This document shows, one piece after another, positions 45,101-57,012 of a stretch of DNA of 64,000 bases. The position numbers were made by a program, and so were the translations under genes. Numbering within the stretch: position 1 is the stretch's first letter; each line of letters begins with the position of its first letter. Under the pieces are notes generated by a model. That model worked only from the letters and a program-made list of their open reading frames with translations. It was not told the origin of the DNA and did no database searches. Source of the DNA: Dichotomopilus funicola (Eukaryota; Ascomycota; Sordariomycetes; Sordariales; Chaetomiaceae); the NCBI RefSeq assembly GCF_033296635.1, contig NW_026944071.1, positions 62,001 to 126,000 of the forward strand. Reading direction: 5' to 3'.

Positions 45101-46765
45101 CGACGGCGCCTTCGGACTGAGGCTCAGGCTCGACGCGAATGGGTCGCCGGGGGCCGAACCACCGGTGCGCACGGGTACCTGAGCCGGCGCAGGCGGGTGG
45201 ATGTCGTCCAGGCCGAACAGGTCATCCATCGCCGACGGCTTTTGCTGCGGCGGTGGCGGCCGCGCGGCCGGCGGAGGGTCGAACGCCGAAGCAGAGTTGG
45301 CCGTCCGCGGGCGAGCTTGTTGCTGCTGCTGTTGGGACTGCTGTTGCTGCTGCGGAGTGCGCAGGCTCGGCGGAATCAAGTTGGCCGGCAGTGTCGTGGG
45401 AAGTGCCGACCCATCACGCTTTGTCCTCTGCTGTCGGATCAGGTACATGGCGACGGCAAATTCATCCCTTGTCAGGCGGCCCTCCGAGTGGACGTCCGCG
45501 AGATCCCAGATCTGCGCCAGCGCGTCCTCTGACAGGTTCGACTGGCTGAAGAAAGGCACCGCCTCCTCGCCCGTAATGAAACCCTTCTTGGTCTTGTCCA
45601 GTTCGTCGTACAGCTGGTCGAACCGTCCCTTGTCCGCCGGCGTGACGAGCCAGTCACCCGTAGTCTGCGACGAAAGGGGCGGGCGGCCGAGCGGGCTCCC
45701 CGTGCGCATCTGCGGGATCTGACCCTGGCCCGTCAGCTGCCTCGGGACCGCTGAGATGGGCGGCGTAGTGCCCGCCGTCGTGGGCGAGCCTTGTCGTGGA
45801 ATCCCAGCCCCGGCGTTCGAGCCACGGCGCGTAGCCGCCTCGTACAGCGCAGCGGGGAGGATGTTGGGAAGGGCTCGCAGCGCACCCGTCTTGACGGACG
45901 TAAGCAGATGCATGGCGATGACAAACTCGGTCTGTACCAGAGCGCCACGCTGCTCCGTGTCGGCCAGCATCCAGATACGGCCCAACACATCGTTCGGAAG
46001 ACCCGACTTTTCAAAGATCTGCTTGGCCGCCTCACCTGGCAGCATGTTGCCATTCTGCAGCGCCTGCCGCTCAAACAAGCCCGTGTACTGCGACACCTTC
46101 TCCGCGGTCAGAGGCGGGATGCGGATCGGCCCGGGCGCGCCCGTCGCTTGCGACTGCAGGGGAGCCTGCGGGGGCGGCGGTGGTGCGGGCGTTATGCTGA
46201 TGCCATCGAACGTCGGGAGCGGCCCGCCGGGCTGGAGCGCCAGCTCGGCCGTCGGCTCACGGCCGCCTTGCGCATGCCCAATAAGCCGCAGGACGATGCC
46301 GAAGCCGGCCGGCGTGAGGAAGCCCCGGTTCTCCTTATCCGCAATCTGCCAGATCTGTGTTCCCCCATCCCCGGTCAGCGTCCTTTTTCTTTCTCGTGTG
46401 TTTACCCCTCTTCCGGCCCTGTAACACTCACCTCTCCCAGTACCCGCGAATCCAATCTCGTCTTCTCAAAAAACTTGACGGCAACCTCGCCTGTCACAAC
46501 CCCCACACCATCGGTATCGGCCTGTCGAAAGAGTTGTCCGTATACGCGCTTCTCTTCGGGCGTGAGGTTCAGGTTTGGCGCCCCTGGAGATCGTCATCTG
46601 GATTAGCCCCCGGCCTCCCACTGCTGCTCAAACACAAAAGGCGCAATTACAAACGCAAACGCAAACGCAAGCCAAACACTAGTCGCGACCACACCAGCAC
46701 GTTTAGCGTAAGAAGCGTAAAAGAAACAGAAACCTACCCGCCTCAACCGGTGTTTCCGAAGCCAT
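42172..46765 (-). CDS. EDE1: EDE1/EPS15-type endocytic scaffold with three EH domains and UBA
   Basis: Early endocytic scaffold that binds NPF-motif adaptors and ubiquitin and starts clathrin coat sites. Exons (minus strand) 46765-46738, 46583-46432, 46354-43308 and 43192-42172 encode 1415 residues. Three EH domains: about 14-105 (LTPEEKRVYGQLFRQADTD), 146-235 (YTGLFERQ...DVLGRIWMLAD) and 295-385 (DELDKTKKGFITG...ALAQIWDLADV). Then a Pro/Gln-rich part with poly-Gln, a coiled coil at about 530-720 (TELANLSNQIGSLTKQVQDV), long disordered Ser/Ala/Thr-rich regions and a C-terminal UBA domain at about 1337-1375 (DPILKNLTGMGYSRKEALAAL). The tail holds a run of 11 Gly encoded by a CAC/GTG microsatellite. 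Confidence 0.96.
42216..42250. repeat. CAC microsatellite coding for a poly-Gly run
   Basis: Thirty-five bases of near-perfect (CAC)n on the plus strand encode the 11-Gly run after the UBA domain of the EDE1 gene. Length changes in steps of three would leave the frame intact. Confidence 0.9.
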
Positions 46766-48382
46766 GACCAGCGCAAAGCCTCAGCGGCCCGTGTTCGTCA
46801 GCCTCACGTCGTTCCCGGCCGTCGTCGCGGCTCCCTTGCGTCAAGGCTCCCTGCGTCGGTGGGTGCGTGCAACAGATGGGAAATTAAACCCCGTTAATAA
46901 ACGAGAAGCCGACGATCGCAAGCTGCGTTGGGTTGTTTTCGTTGTTGTTACTGTTGTGAGCTCCCCCCTGAGCTGAGTTGAGTGTTGCGTTGCGTTCGTT
47001 GGGTTGGGTTGATTTTACCCGCCCGCAGTGGGAAAGCCAAGCCAAGCCAAAAAGGTCGAATTGAGCGACTCCAGCCGCGCGGTCGCTTAACTCCCTCACT
47101 CCACAACAACCTGGGATTGGACCGAGCTCCAAACAAGTCAACCAAACCAGAGAGAGAAGGAACGAGTGAGCCCCAGGGAAAGGCAAGAAAAGAGGGGTAA
47201 ACGGTAGTCTCGTTCCTCCGTGGCGTCTGCAATCGTGCAATTCGACCGAAAGGAACGAATCACATGTATTTCTTACGCCGTTGCGTTGTTGATTCGATGG
47301 AAGTCGGGTTCAGATCAGGTTCAAACGGGGAGCTCGCAGCGGTTCACAGCAGCACTTTGAGTGGGGTTGGGGAAAGAAGCTGTGGAGAAGCTCGACGCCA
47401 AGCAATTTCCATTGGCAGACCACAAAGCTGTGAACAGCGGAAAAGTCTTGGCAAACAGCGTATTTGGATTTCGTCCCAACTTTGTCAAGGCAAGCAACTC
47501 AATTCGAACTTTCAACATACATACCCAGGACTATTGCTCTGATGATAGATGCGGAACTGAGAGGCTCCGTCAGACTGATTCTGTTAAGGACTAAACGAGA
47601 GACACGTCTGGCAGTCTTCAAAGAAAACTTTATTAGTTTAATTCCAATATTACAAATTAGTATCCATTTTCCTCGAAACAACACTTTGCTAATTTATCAT
47701 GTTTTGGTACTAATTTAGGAATCGGGCATGGCAAGCCATTTTGCAAGAAGTTTGAGGTTAGCGGCTTCCGGGAGCCATGAGGAATGTCCCATTGCCGTCA
47801 ACCTATAAAACGAACTAATTTCAAGAAATATTTAGCCCACGGCGTCGGAATAACGTAACTGGAGGTACGGATACAACTTATGGGAAAATCGGGTACGCCT
47901 AGAGTGGTATGTCAAAACGGCGGCTTCTCTAACCGAACTAAGAAGTCATCACGAGAAGACAAGGGTAGAAACCCTCAAAGCACACCCCTTGCCCCTGACA
48001 CGACCACCGCCTGAGGCTCTATCGGGTTTGCCATCAATGGGTCCAACCCAACCCGAACCCAAAAAACGGGGTTCTACCCATAACCCATATGATTTGGGTA
48101 TTACCCTACCCACCCATGGGTACCCATAGGTGTATTATTCACTCGTCTAGATCATATCATCGGAAGTCGATCACATAAAGCTGAGCAATAATTATATTAA
48201 TGAAGTAACTACCCCAATTCAAATACAGACAATAGTATCTCCCGAAGATCAATTCCCTTCCCGTTCCCCACGCCCTCTTTATCCAAGATACACAACCCTC
48301 GATAAAGCCTCAACCCCCCCAGCACCCTCTTCTGCAAAACCCCCTCGGATCACACCTCTTACTAGCCGCCTGCAACTCCCCA
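46766..48382. other. Gene-poor start of the accessory region
   Basis: 1.6 kb without a supported gene. 47600-47720 and 48150-48230 are clearly A+T-rich. The patch at 48040-48130 is full of ACCCAT/ATGGGT units, listed as a separate repeat. Confidence 0.5.
48040..48130. repeat. Patch of ACCCAT/ATGGGT units with palindromes
   Basis: Some 90 bp contain repeated CCCAACCC-like and ACCCATA units and end in the overlapping palindromes ACCCATGGGT (48112-48121) and ATGGGTACCCAT (48116-48127). It may be a remnant of a mobile element or simple-sequence growth; no terminal repeats were seen. Confidence 0.5.
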
Positions 48383-48712
48383 TCACATCCCCTCCCCAAC
48401 TCTCATACACCCCTGCGACTTATCCGCATAATTAGCATACACAAAATCAATCAACTTACCCTCCCGCTTCAACACCGCCCGCAGCGCATCCAGCATAGCC
48501 ATCACGGCAACACAGACCCGCTCATCATCGGCCGCGTTGGTGTAAGACACCGTCATGAGCATCATGGCGTAGCCGGTGCGACCGGCCTCGAGGTTTGTGA
48601 ATAGCTTGGGTCTTCTCGAATGGTGCCACTGCCACGGACACGCGTAAGCTATGAATATCCCCGCGGATTGAACAGGTGGGCGATGATATCCTAGGTCGCT
48701 GCGGAAAGACAT
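48383..48712 (-). pseudogene. Relic of an FAD-linked oxidoreductase C-terminus
   Basis: The minus-strand frame holds GYAMMLMTVSYTNAADDERVCVAVMAMLDAL and KLIDFVYANYADKSQ. This pattern (aromatic, ordered helix, then a YxNYAD-Q block) recalls the C-terminal substrate region of berberine-bridge/6-hydroxynicotine-oxidase-like enzymes. A piece resembling the preceding DIIAHLFN segment lies in another frame near 48670-48700. Nothing of the FAD-binding domain was found, and the end after KSQ departs from the family. So this is a decayed fragment, not a working gene. The assignment rests on short similarity only. Confidence 0.45.
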
Positions 48713-50181
48713 CGAGAGATCGACGTGTGTGGACAGTGGGCATCGCTGAGAGATGCTTGCTCGTTAGGATCCCCAAGGCTCAAACCTAGCGGTTGTTGAA
48801 GCCAAGCTGGCTAGTCGCCGCTAACCCGTCCATCTTGGGGGATTACTGCCGGCCGATCGACCAAGAGGTGGGCGTTCAGGGGTTTAGGGGCCGATGCCGG
48901 TGGCACGATCGGGCTCGGCGGGTGTGGTGGACTTCAGGCCCGCGATCGGCTCAGGACGGTCGTGCTGACCTGTGCTTCCCTGGCTCCAAAGTAGTGTACA
49001 AGAGAACATGTGAGAGAGAAGTCAAGCTAAGCTTTGCTTGGCAAACCCAAACCAACCTTGCCCTGGTTCAGCCGCGGGCTAAGCCAAGGGAACCCAAGAG
49101 GCTGGTTCTTGTCCGTCTGAACTTTGGTCCGTATGACAGTATGACTACGGAGAAAGTCCTCAAGAGGATATGGAGATCCGAGAACGCCGATAGTCCCGAG
49201 GCCGTGTGCCGGAGCCGAGCGGCCCGGAATGCGCCAGGGACGGGGTCGAGGCATGAATACGGGGAAATATTTTCTTCTGACTCATTAGCAGGAAGACGCT
49301 AAAAGTCGAGAATTACATGCTGTGTTCTGTCCGCGGCCTCACCGGGCGGTCTCGCGCCGCCGTGGTGCATAAGAGTCACATCGCTCGGAGAACCGAGCGT
49401 TCGGCCGAGTGTACATACACAGCATGTATTCTGCGATATGTACATTGGAATCCATCAACGGGGTTCTCTCTAGCGCGATCGAGAAAGGCTCTAGCGAGGA
49501 ATGTGGTGGGGAAGCAGGCGGGGAGGGCCTCGTTTCCGCTGCACTAGCGAAGTTCCAGAGCTGGGAAATATCCGCTCCTATGTGCCTGCCAACCGTTCAT
49601 TCACAGTTTAACAAGATGAGCGGCTGCGTTGGTGTGAACGGTTCCCAAGGCGAGGGGTTGCATGGTCCACAAAGTTGGGGTCCACAGCTGCCCGGCGCTA
49701 GCCTATACTTAGGCACATAGGATTTCATGCTTAACCGTTTGTTGGGACTGTTGGTGCAAGAGCAACCCGCCCGCGGTCAATAATCAATCCGCCGATTAGC
49801 CAGACCACCAAGAACCTCCCATATTTGCGCGATGCAAGGGAAGGCACGGAATGCGTTTATTTTGCCATTTACGCAGCTGAGCGGAATGGAAGGGAGCTAA
49901 CAAGATGGAACATGGAGCACGATGGAGCATGCCAGGCAGCAAACGGGAGGATGCAAATGCTTGTATTGATGCATTCCCGTCTAATCTTCGCCGCGTTCTT
50001 TAAAGATTTTGATGGTTGATTGAAATACATCACCGAGTCCTTCTTACGAACGCTGAGCTATTCGTTGTTTCGTCTCTCATACACACCTGTAATCTCATCC
50101 CCTCATCCTCATATCTGTAGCCCAGACACCACCACCACCAACAACACCAATAACCACACACAAATCCCAAACGGACCCACC
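48713..50181. other. Gene-free accessory sequence
   Basis: 1.5 kb. A 169-codon frame at 48793-49302 has no family resemblance. The last 100 bp before 50182 are a CA-rich leader of the SDR gene. Confidence 0.5.
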
Positions 50182-51165
50182 ATGGCCGGCCCCCAGCCCT
50201 CCTACACCAAGATAACGCACACCACCACCCACGCCTCCATCACACCAACCCTCCCCGCGCTCTCCACCGCCGGCCGCGTCGTCCTCATCACCGGCGCCAC
50301 AGGCGGCATCGGCCGGGCCACAGCCCTCTCCTTCGCCGCCTCCGGCCCCAAAGCCCTCATTCTCCTCGGCCGCCGCGAGGCCGCCCTGCACCAGACCGCC
50401 GACCTCGTCCGTGAGCGCCACACCACCGCCACCGTCGGCACGCATGTTGTCGACCTGCTCGAGAGCGATAAGCTCCGCCAGATATTTGCCGATGTCGCGG
50501 CTGCCCATGGGGGCGTCGATGTCGTGATCCACGCGGCGGGGGTGTTGGCGCCTGTGGTGCCGCTTGTTGATGCGGACCCGGTGACTTTCCTGGACGGGTA
50601 CAAGACGACTGTTGTTGGGACGCTGACGCTGGCGCAGGCGCTGGTAAAGGCTAATGGTGGGAAGGAGGCTACGTTGGTTAATTTGACGACTGCTGGGATC
50701 ATGTTCCCGCCGTTTCCTGGTATGGGCGCCTATGTTAGCTCCAAGACGGCTGCTGTCAAGTTGCTGCAGGCGTTTGGGGCCGAGAACCCGCATGTGCGCA
50801 TTCACCATGTGCACCCGGGTTTTCTGGACACTGCTATGTCGACGCAGCTGGCCAAGACTACTAAGTTGCCGTTTGCCTTTGATGATAGTAAGTCTCGTCT
50901 CCTCGTCATGTTCTATTCCCTTTTAGCGTTGCACGTAATTATTAACAACCTTGCAGTCTCCCTCCCCGCGGACTTCCTCGTCTGGGTCGCCTCGCCCGAG
51001 GCCAAATTCCTCAACGGCAAGCTTGTCTTTGCCGCCTGGGATGTGGATGAGCTCAAGAGCCGCGCGAAGGAGATTGTCGGTAACTCGCCCTTCACCGGCG
51101 AGCTGTGGCTCAGCTTCTCGGGCTTCCCCCGGTACGTCGGCGGCCACGCTCTGCTTGGACAGTAA
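50182..51165 (+). CDS. Short-chain dehydrogenase/reductase in accessory cluster
   Basis: Classical SDR, substrate unknown. Exons 50182-50887 and 50957-51165 give 304 residues. The start ATG at 50182 has the context CACCATGG. The cofactor motif is ITGATGGIGRATAL (about residues 35-48); then LILLGRR, VIHAAGVLAP, NLTTAG and YVSSKTAAVKLLQ with the catalytic Tyr and Lys. HHVHPGFLDTAMS follows the active site. The second exon carries ADFLVWVASPEAKFLNGKLVFAAWDVDEL, a C-terminal lid common in fungal secondary-metabolism SDRs. It is the first intact gene of the accessory region and is followed after 1.55 kb by the MFS carrier on the other strand. Confidence 0.92.
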   Translation: MAGPQPSYTKITHTTTHASITPTLPALSTAGRVVLITGATGGIGRATALSFAASGPKALILLGRREAALHQTADLVRERHTTATVGTHVVDLLESDKLRQIFADVAAAHGGVDVVIHAAGVLAPVVPLVDADPVTFLDGYKTTVVGTLTLAQALVKANGGKEATLVNLTTAGIMFPPFPGMGAYVSSKTAAVKLLQAFGAENPHVRIHHVHPGFLDTAMSTQLAKTTKLPFAFDDSKSRLLVMFYSLLALHVIINNLAVSLPADFLVWVASPEAKFLNGKLVFAAWDVDELKSRAKEIVGNSPFTGELWLSFSGFPRYVGGHALLGQ

Positions 51166-52718
51166 TGGATGCCATCGGATACATGGAGGGGTTGTTGGAT
51201 GTTCACGGATTTAAGTTTGGTAGCAAATGCGACTTAAAAGTTGTTGAAAATGAGACAGTGTCCTTTCCATCTGCGTTGCCTTTCTATTTTATGAGATATG
51301 TGAATATAAAGGTATGGAATAGCCAGATCGGCGCCCCGTAAATGAGCTGACATTTGACTGACATAGTAACACAAGTCACGTTAATGTTAATGCAAAGGGC
51401 ACAACCTGCCTGTGGCGTGGGTGAGCCCGTACCAAACCCTAACCCTGAGAAAGCGGTGCTGAAAAGGGGGGATTGCTTGATGATTCATCCATAATGGAGT
51501 AGTTAAGGGCATTGGGGCAAATAATTCAAGAAAAGAAAATCAACCGTAGAATACTTTGCTCATGACGGATCGAATTGACCGTAGTCTATTTACACATATT
51601 ACATCTGGAAGTTGGGTCACTTGCTCTCTGCACCAGCCCATCCTTCTAGTGACGAGTGTTTAACCTCTTTTCCCCTTAATTATTCACGATCTAGGGGGTA
51701 CATGATAATATCCTCCGTATCTTCGTCATAATAATCATAATAATAACCACCATCATCACCAACCCCCTCAACACAACCACCCGTGACCCTCCCATCCTGG
51801 AAATCCCCAACAACGGCAACTCAACCCCATGTACCTCAAGAAACTTCCTACATTTTCTAGTCCCTCACAAAACCTATCTCCCTGTCGCCTCCTCCTCCGC
51901 AACAACCCTCAACTTCAACCTCAACAACACCGCAACAAGCCCCACCAACGCTTGTGTCACCGCTATCCGCCCCCTTCCTCATCCCCATTACCCCCTCCTG
52001 CTTGGGTGGAGGATTTCCGGCGGAAGCTCGTCTAGCTTGAGGTACATCATTGTGTTTGGCAACAAAAGCCAGCCAATATGGCGAGTCTTCCAGGATCCTT
52101 TGCTTCAACAAAAGAGTTATTGATGGTGTGGTTAGGCGAGTTTGTGGAGTTGGGTACGGACGTATCTGTAACGTTAACTTCGTTGACTCAGTCATATCCC
52201 CAAAGAAGTAATGTTCCCTCACGAGGAGCCGGAATTGTAGCCGGATAATGAAACCACCCTAGAGGCTCATCACAGGAGAAACAACACCAAGAAAGGTTAT
52301 GCAGAGGCGAAGCTCTGCCCTTCATGATTTTCCACTCTTTGCTCTTTGCTTCGTTCCTAGACTCAACTGGGCTAGGTGAGTGAGTAGTAGACACCGAGGG
52401 TGACGCGTCAGACCTCGCATAATTCCAACGTATTACCAACCCTTAGAACCTACCACCCACCCACCATCTCCCAACAGTTAGGCCGACATGATGCTCATTC
52501 CCGCGTGCCTAGAGGGCGTATAACTGCTACTGACAAAACCGGACCAGGCATCTCGTGCTTCTGTCTTACCTCTTGACTGGTTTCTATCCTGTGGTATGTC
52601 CATGCCCTAGCACAAGGGCCTAACTAATTATACGCTCATTTCATGTTCACAGTCCCCCACTTCGGTTGCAATGCCAACCTCTTATCCTTGATGTAGTAGA
52701 GTCGGCCTCTCTATTAGA
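51166..52718. other. Gene-free accessory sequence with telomere-like dimer
   Basis: 1.55 kb between converging genes. AACCCTAACCCT occurs at 51435-51446. A 121-codon minus frame (51857-52222) has no family resemblance. Confidence 0.5.
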
Positions 52719-54598
52719 CTAGGGAGTGTATATTACAGGCCTGTTAATATCCTTTGCATCATGCTTTCCTTGCGCTACCCGCCTATTAAGCACAATATAG
52801 ACTATAACCTGTAAAGCTGCGGAGACTATGCCTAGAGATACTAGGATGACCATCGTCCGAAGTCCAGTTTGATAGCTAGAGGGGGGCATCAGCATTGCTC
52901 GGCTATAGCTAACCAGTAGCACTTACAAAGGTGTATCATCTGCACGGAAGTATTGAGTCCCTGCCATCAAGCCTGAAATAGCAGACATCACCCACATGCT
53001 ATTAAGACACGATTAGCTTACGAGTAGTCTCTTACACATCATCAGCCCATACTCACGCAATGGCAATACTCCGCTCCCCTGCTTCTTGGCAATTTAGCTG
53101 TACCCACGAGTTGTGTATCGGGTGGTACCCAATAGCAAAGCTATTAACAGCAGTCCAGAGTCCCCAGCGTGACCATTTTCCGACGTGTGGGTGGACTTGT
53201 CGAGCCACAATCAAGGTAATCAGGTAACACAATTGCGCTGCGATGACTGTGCCTCCGCGACGGTTGGTGCGGTCGCTAAGGTAGGCGAAGCCGAATACGA
53301 CCGCTAGGGCGATGAAGCCACCCACTGCGGCGAGCGCGTTGGCTGCAGTGCGGTCAAACCCTAGAGAGCTGTTCCTTCCATTAGCCAGATGTGCCCAAGG
53401 CAGGTAATAAGATAAGTAGGCTCTCTTAGTGGGGCTTTGGGGTAACCCAAGCGGGTTGGATGGATAAACTGACACCATGATGGACGGGGTATAAGTCGTC
53501 AGAGGCGACCATGTTGAAAACACGGCAAACGTAGACACGTAGTGTGGCCACCTTCGCCAGTTTGAGACTGTTCTCCAGACAAGGTTCCAGTCAATGGGAA
53601 CCCCCTGAACACCTGGCCGTTTGCCAAGATGATCATCGTTCTCAAGCCGTGCCTGAAGCGCGAGCTGGTCGTTGCGTGAGAAGCGAATAATGCCTGGTCC
53701 AAGAAGCGGCTTCGGTATATCCGGACTACCAGGGAGGAAGAAAAGAAGTAAAAAAGAGACGACCACGGTAAAAAGACCCTCAACTATGCAGCCGTTAGAA
53801 TGTTGACCAATATTAAACCATGGCATTCGTGATGTGTGTTCTTACGCATAAAGAGCCATTGCCATCCGTGGATGCCTTGGACCCGGCCGAGTTTAAGGAT
53901 GCCGGATGAGAGAAGAGGACTGATAGCATTACCGCCGAACATGCCAAAGAAGAGCACAGCAACCCGCTTAGCCAGTTCTCGCTTGGTATACCATGTTGAG
54001 AGAGTATATACCGCTCCGGGGATATACCCAGCTTCAGCAAAGCCAAGGACGAGACGTGTGGCTATAAATCCTCCTCGATTTGTAATAAGCACCTGAAGTG
54101 TAGCAACTAAGCCAAAGATGAACACCTGAGCAGAAATCCATTTGCGAGGACCAATCTATTATACTATTAGTTGGTCGTCTGTAGCTGTAGCGATCTAGCA
54201 AGACTCACACGCTGAAGCGCCATATTACATGGAATCTCCAGCACCACGATGCCCATGAACATGAGCTGGTTACCGAGGTTTATAGTCTCTTGGTTGACGC
54301 CAATATCAGTAGCAAATCCGTCGGTTAATGCGCTGGCGAGATTCATGCGGTCAAGCTGAAAGACAAGCAGCCCAAGGAACAGGAGAGGCAAGACAGATCC
54401 ATCAACCCTACAGGTCGGTCAGTTTTAGGATCGGCGCGTATCGTCCTGCAATGGTGGAGAGACTTACTTCTTAAGGGCTTTCGACTCGATGTCTTGCCCG
54501 CCGCTATTGTCGTAATTTATTTGGGAGAGAGACCGCTCGGATCTTGTCGGATCACTTGTCATATGGTTTGAGGGAGTGACATTCCTAGAAGTCGCCAT
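52719..54598 (-). CDS. MFS transporter, Dal5-like anion:cation symporter family
   Basis: Plasma-membrane proton symporter of the allantoate/nicotinate permease type; substrate unknown. Seven exons (minus strand): 54598-54468, 54407-54209, 54155-53846, 53783-53474, 53368-53057, 52998-52927 and 52875-52719, giving 496 residues. The first span ends in FQLDRMNLASALTDGF. The family block EIPCNMALQRIGPRKWI follows, then RLVLGFAEAGYIPGAVYTLSTWYTKRE and the central loop. The second half has SLGFDRTAANALAAVGGF and AYLSDRTNRRGG, the MFS motif. The fourth intron (53369-53473, 105 nt) lacks a stop and is 3n long; its removal, giving IMVSLGFDRT, fits the family. It is divergent from the flavin monooxygenase over 855 bp, suggesting shared control. 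Confidence 0.9.
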
Positions 54599-55453
54599 GT
54601 TTGCAGTATGCTAGTAAATTGGAAACACTCTTCTCTTCGGGAGTCGGACCTGCTTTCATGAACGACAGGACAGAAAAGTACATGTTACGAGGAACCTCCA
54701 AAACAGTCCACAGGCGTGGCAAGTAACTTTCTCAATAGCCCCATGGGCTCAGGTAGTCAGCGAAGCTTAGACATACCGAGTTGTCACAAAAACTACTTCT
54801 GATTGCGGGTCTTACTGGTAGAATTGCGCCATTGATGGTTGAAATGTCATCAATTCTCCATACGACCTGACCAAGTAGTGTACCAGCCTACCTAAGTTAA
54901 GGGAAGTACTGCAACGTGCAGGTGCGAAGCTAACTAGTGTACCAGGCAAAAGCCATCAGAGTGGGCCGGATACTGACCAGGTCCCCTGTCAAATTCTCTA
55001 AAAGTCACGATTTTCAACGCGCGCACCGCTAAATTCAGTACATGCTCTCAGCAACAATTAATTACATCTTCACATCGCTCCTTCATACTATTTCCCAGAC
55101 CTCGTAGATGCGTTTTCTAAATTCTATGCTTGAAAGCTTCCAAGCTTCGTAGGCAAACCAACCCGCTTTGCAATCTGGATGGACGACTGGCGGAGAATTT
55201 AGTCCCAACTTCGGGGAGATCGCCCCGTTTTGAGTCAATAGATCCCTGGATCTGAGAATGGCGTGATGAGACTCCTCGAACCGAGTCTTCACATGGTACC
55301 AAGCACAATTGGCTGAAGCTGTCGACGCACCCCGGATTGTCGGGTCCGAATATTTTGGGCTAGCGTCTTGAAACTTGGTTGTTCGAGCCGACCTCGCTCC
55401 GCAGTGCTTAAATGCCCCAACAACCCAGTTTCTAGCAGTGATACGGACCAGAG
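54599..55453. promoter_or_regulatory. Divergent intergenic region, MFS / flavin monooxygenase
   Basis: 855 bp between outward-facing genes, the likely shared control region of the transporter and monooxygenase. No binding site could be named with confidence. Confidence 0.5.
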
Positions 55454-57012
55454 ATGCTCGCCATGCCCGGTCCTGTGGTTAAACGCGTGGCAATCATCGG
55501 AGCTGGCCCCGCGGGGGCCATCACGATAGATGCCCTTGCTCAAGAAAAGACGTTCGACCTCATCCGCGTCTTCGAGCGTCGCGAAGGTCCTGGGGGGTGC
55601 TGGTAGGTATACATTCGACACCGCTTGGCTGTCGTTCCACTGACCACAGGGCCACCCGTAGGATCGGAGACCGTGAGCGCCCTCCAGCATTGTCCGATTT
55701 CGACAGTCTCGCCGATCGAACAGCCGATGCGCCGATTCCTGTTCCCAACAATCTGCCCGCCCTGACGGCTAAATTTGCCCAGCCACGATTCGCCGAGTCT
55801 TCCGTCTACCCCTACTTGGAGACTAACATTGAAGACGTCCCCATGGAGTTCTCGCAGGAACCGATCCCAGCCGAGCGTAGCCTGCGCTCCATCGAGCTGC
55901 ACGGCCCCAACACGCCGTTCCGGCACTGGGACGTCATGCGGCGGTACATCAAAGGACTCGTGGAGCGACGAGGGTACGAGGACCTTGTGTCGTACAACAC
56001 GACCGTCGAGCGCGTAGAGAAAATCGGCGCCGAGTGGAAAGTCTCGCTACGCAAGGAGGGTAGGAAACAGGACTACTGGTGGGCAGAGTGGTTCGACGCC
56101 GTGGTTGTCGCCAGTGGGCACTATTCGGTGCCATACATCCCCGCGATTAAAGGCATTGCAGAATTGGAGAAGTCTCGTCCAGGCAGTGTTATACACAGCA
56201 AGCATTTCCGTGGGGGGGATCTGTATGGTGGCAAGGTGAGTTACTACTCGGCTGGTCTTACTGCATAGGTTTTGACACTAAAAAAATAATAGCGAGTGGT
56301 GGTTGTCGGGGCCTCTGTCTCGGGGGCGGACATTGCTTTCGACCTTGTCGACACAGCGCAGACACCAGTTCACGCAATCACCATCGGTCATAGGGCCAAC
56401 GGCTACTTTGGCGATGAAGCCTTCAACAACCCGGGTATCCAAAGGCATCCCTCTATCTCCCACGTATCGGGCAGGAATGTTCACCTAGTAGACGGGAATG
56501 TCATTTCGGAGGTTGACCATATCGTATTCGCCACCGGGTACTCGTGGACACTACCCTTCCTCCCGGCCGTCCCAGTCCGCAACAACCGCGTGCCGAATCT
56601 ATACCAACACGTGGTCTGGCAGCATGACCCAACGCTCCTCTTCGTCGGAGCGGTGCAGGCAGGCCTGACTTTCAAAATCTATGAATGGCAGGCCGTCTAC
56701 GCCGCGCGCCTACTTGCCGGAAGGGCTTCTCTGCCACCTCTTGACGAAATGCGCAGCTGGGAGTCGGAGCGCATTAAGTTGCGCGGCGATGGGCCTGCCT
56801 TCGCCCTCATCTTCCCAGACTTTGAAGATTACTTCGAGACGCTGAGAAGACTAGCGGGAGCGGGTGAGGAGGGTGTCGGGAGGACTCTACCCAAGTTTAA
56901 GCGAGAGTGGTTTCGCGCTTTTCACGAGGGGCATGAGCGGCGTAAATCAATGTGGAAGCGAATAAACGCCGCGGCAGCGGAGAAACTAGCTGTAACTCGA
57001 TCCCGTCTATAA
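55454..57012 (+). CDS. Flavin-containing monooxygenase (FMO family)
   Basis: FAD- and NADPH-dependent oxygenase that would add one oxygen to N, S or a ketone; substrate unknown. Exons 55454-55602, 55650-56235 and 56293-57012 give 484 residues. The FAD motif is VAIIGAGPAGAITIDAL (about residues 12-28), followed by RVFERREGPGGCW, whose Trp codon is split by the first intron. The NADPH motif VVVVGASVSGADIAFDL begins right after the second intron. IHSKHFRGG and FATGYSWTLPFLPAV are typical FMO landmarks. The C-terminus is helical and charged. A second in-frame ATG at 55463 is an alternative start. It lies divergent from one MFS carrier, with a second one 2.7 kb downstream. Confidence 0.94.

Noticed and set aside
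48793..49302. 169-codon plus frame in the accessory region
   Set aside because: No domain, poor start, mixed composition typical of non-coding DNA.
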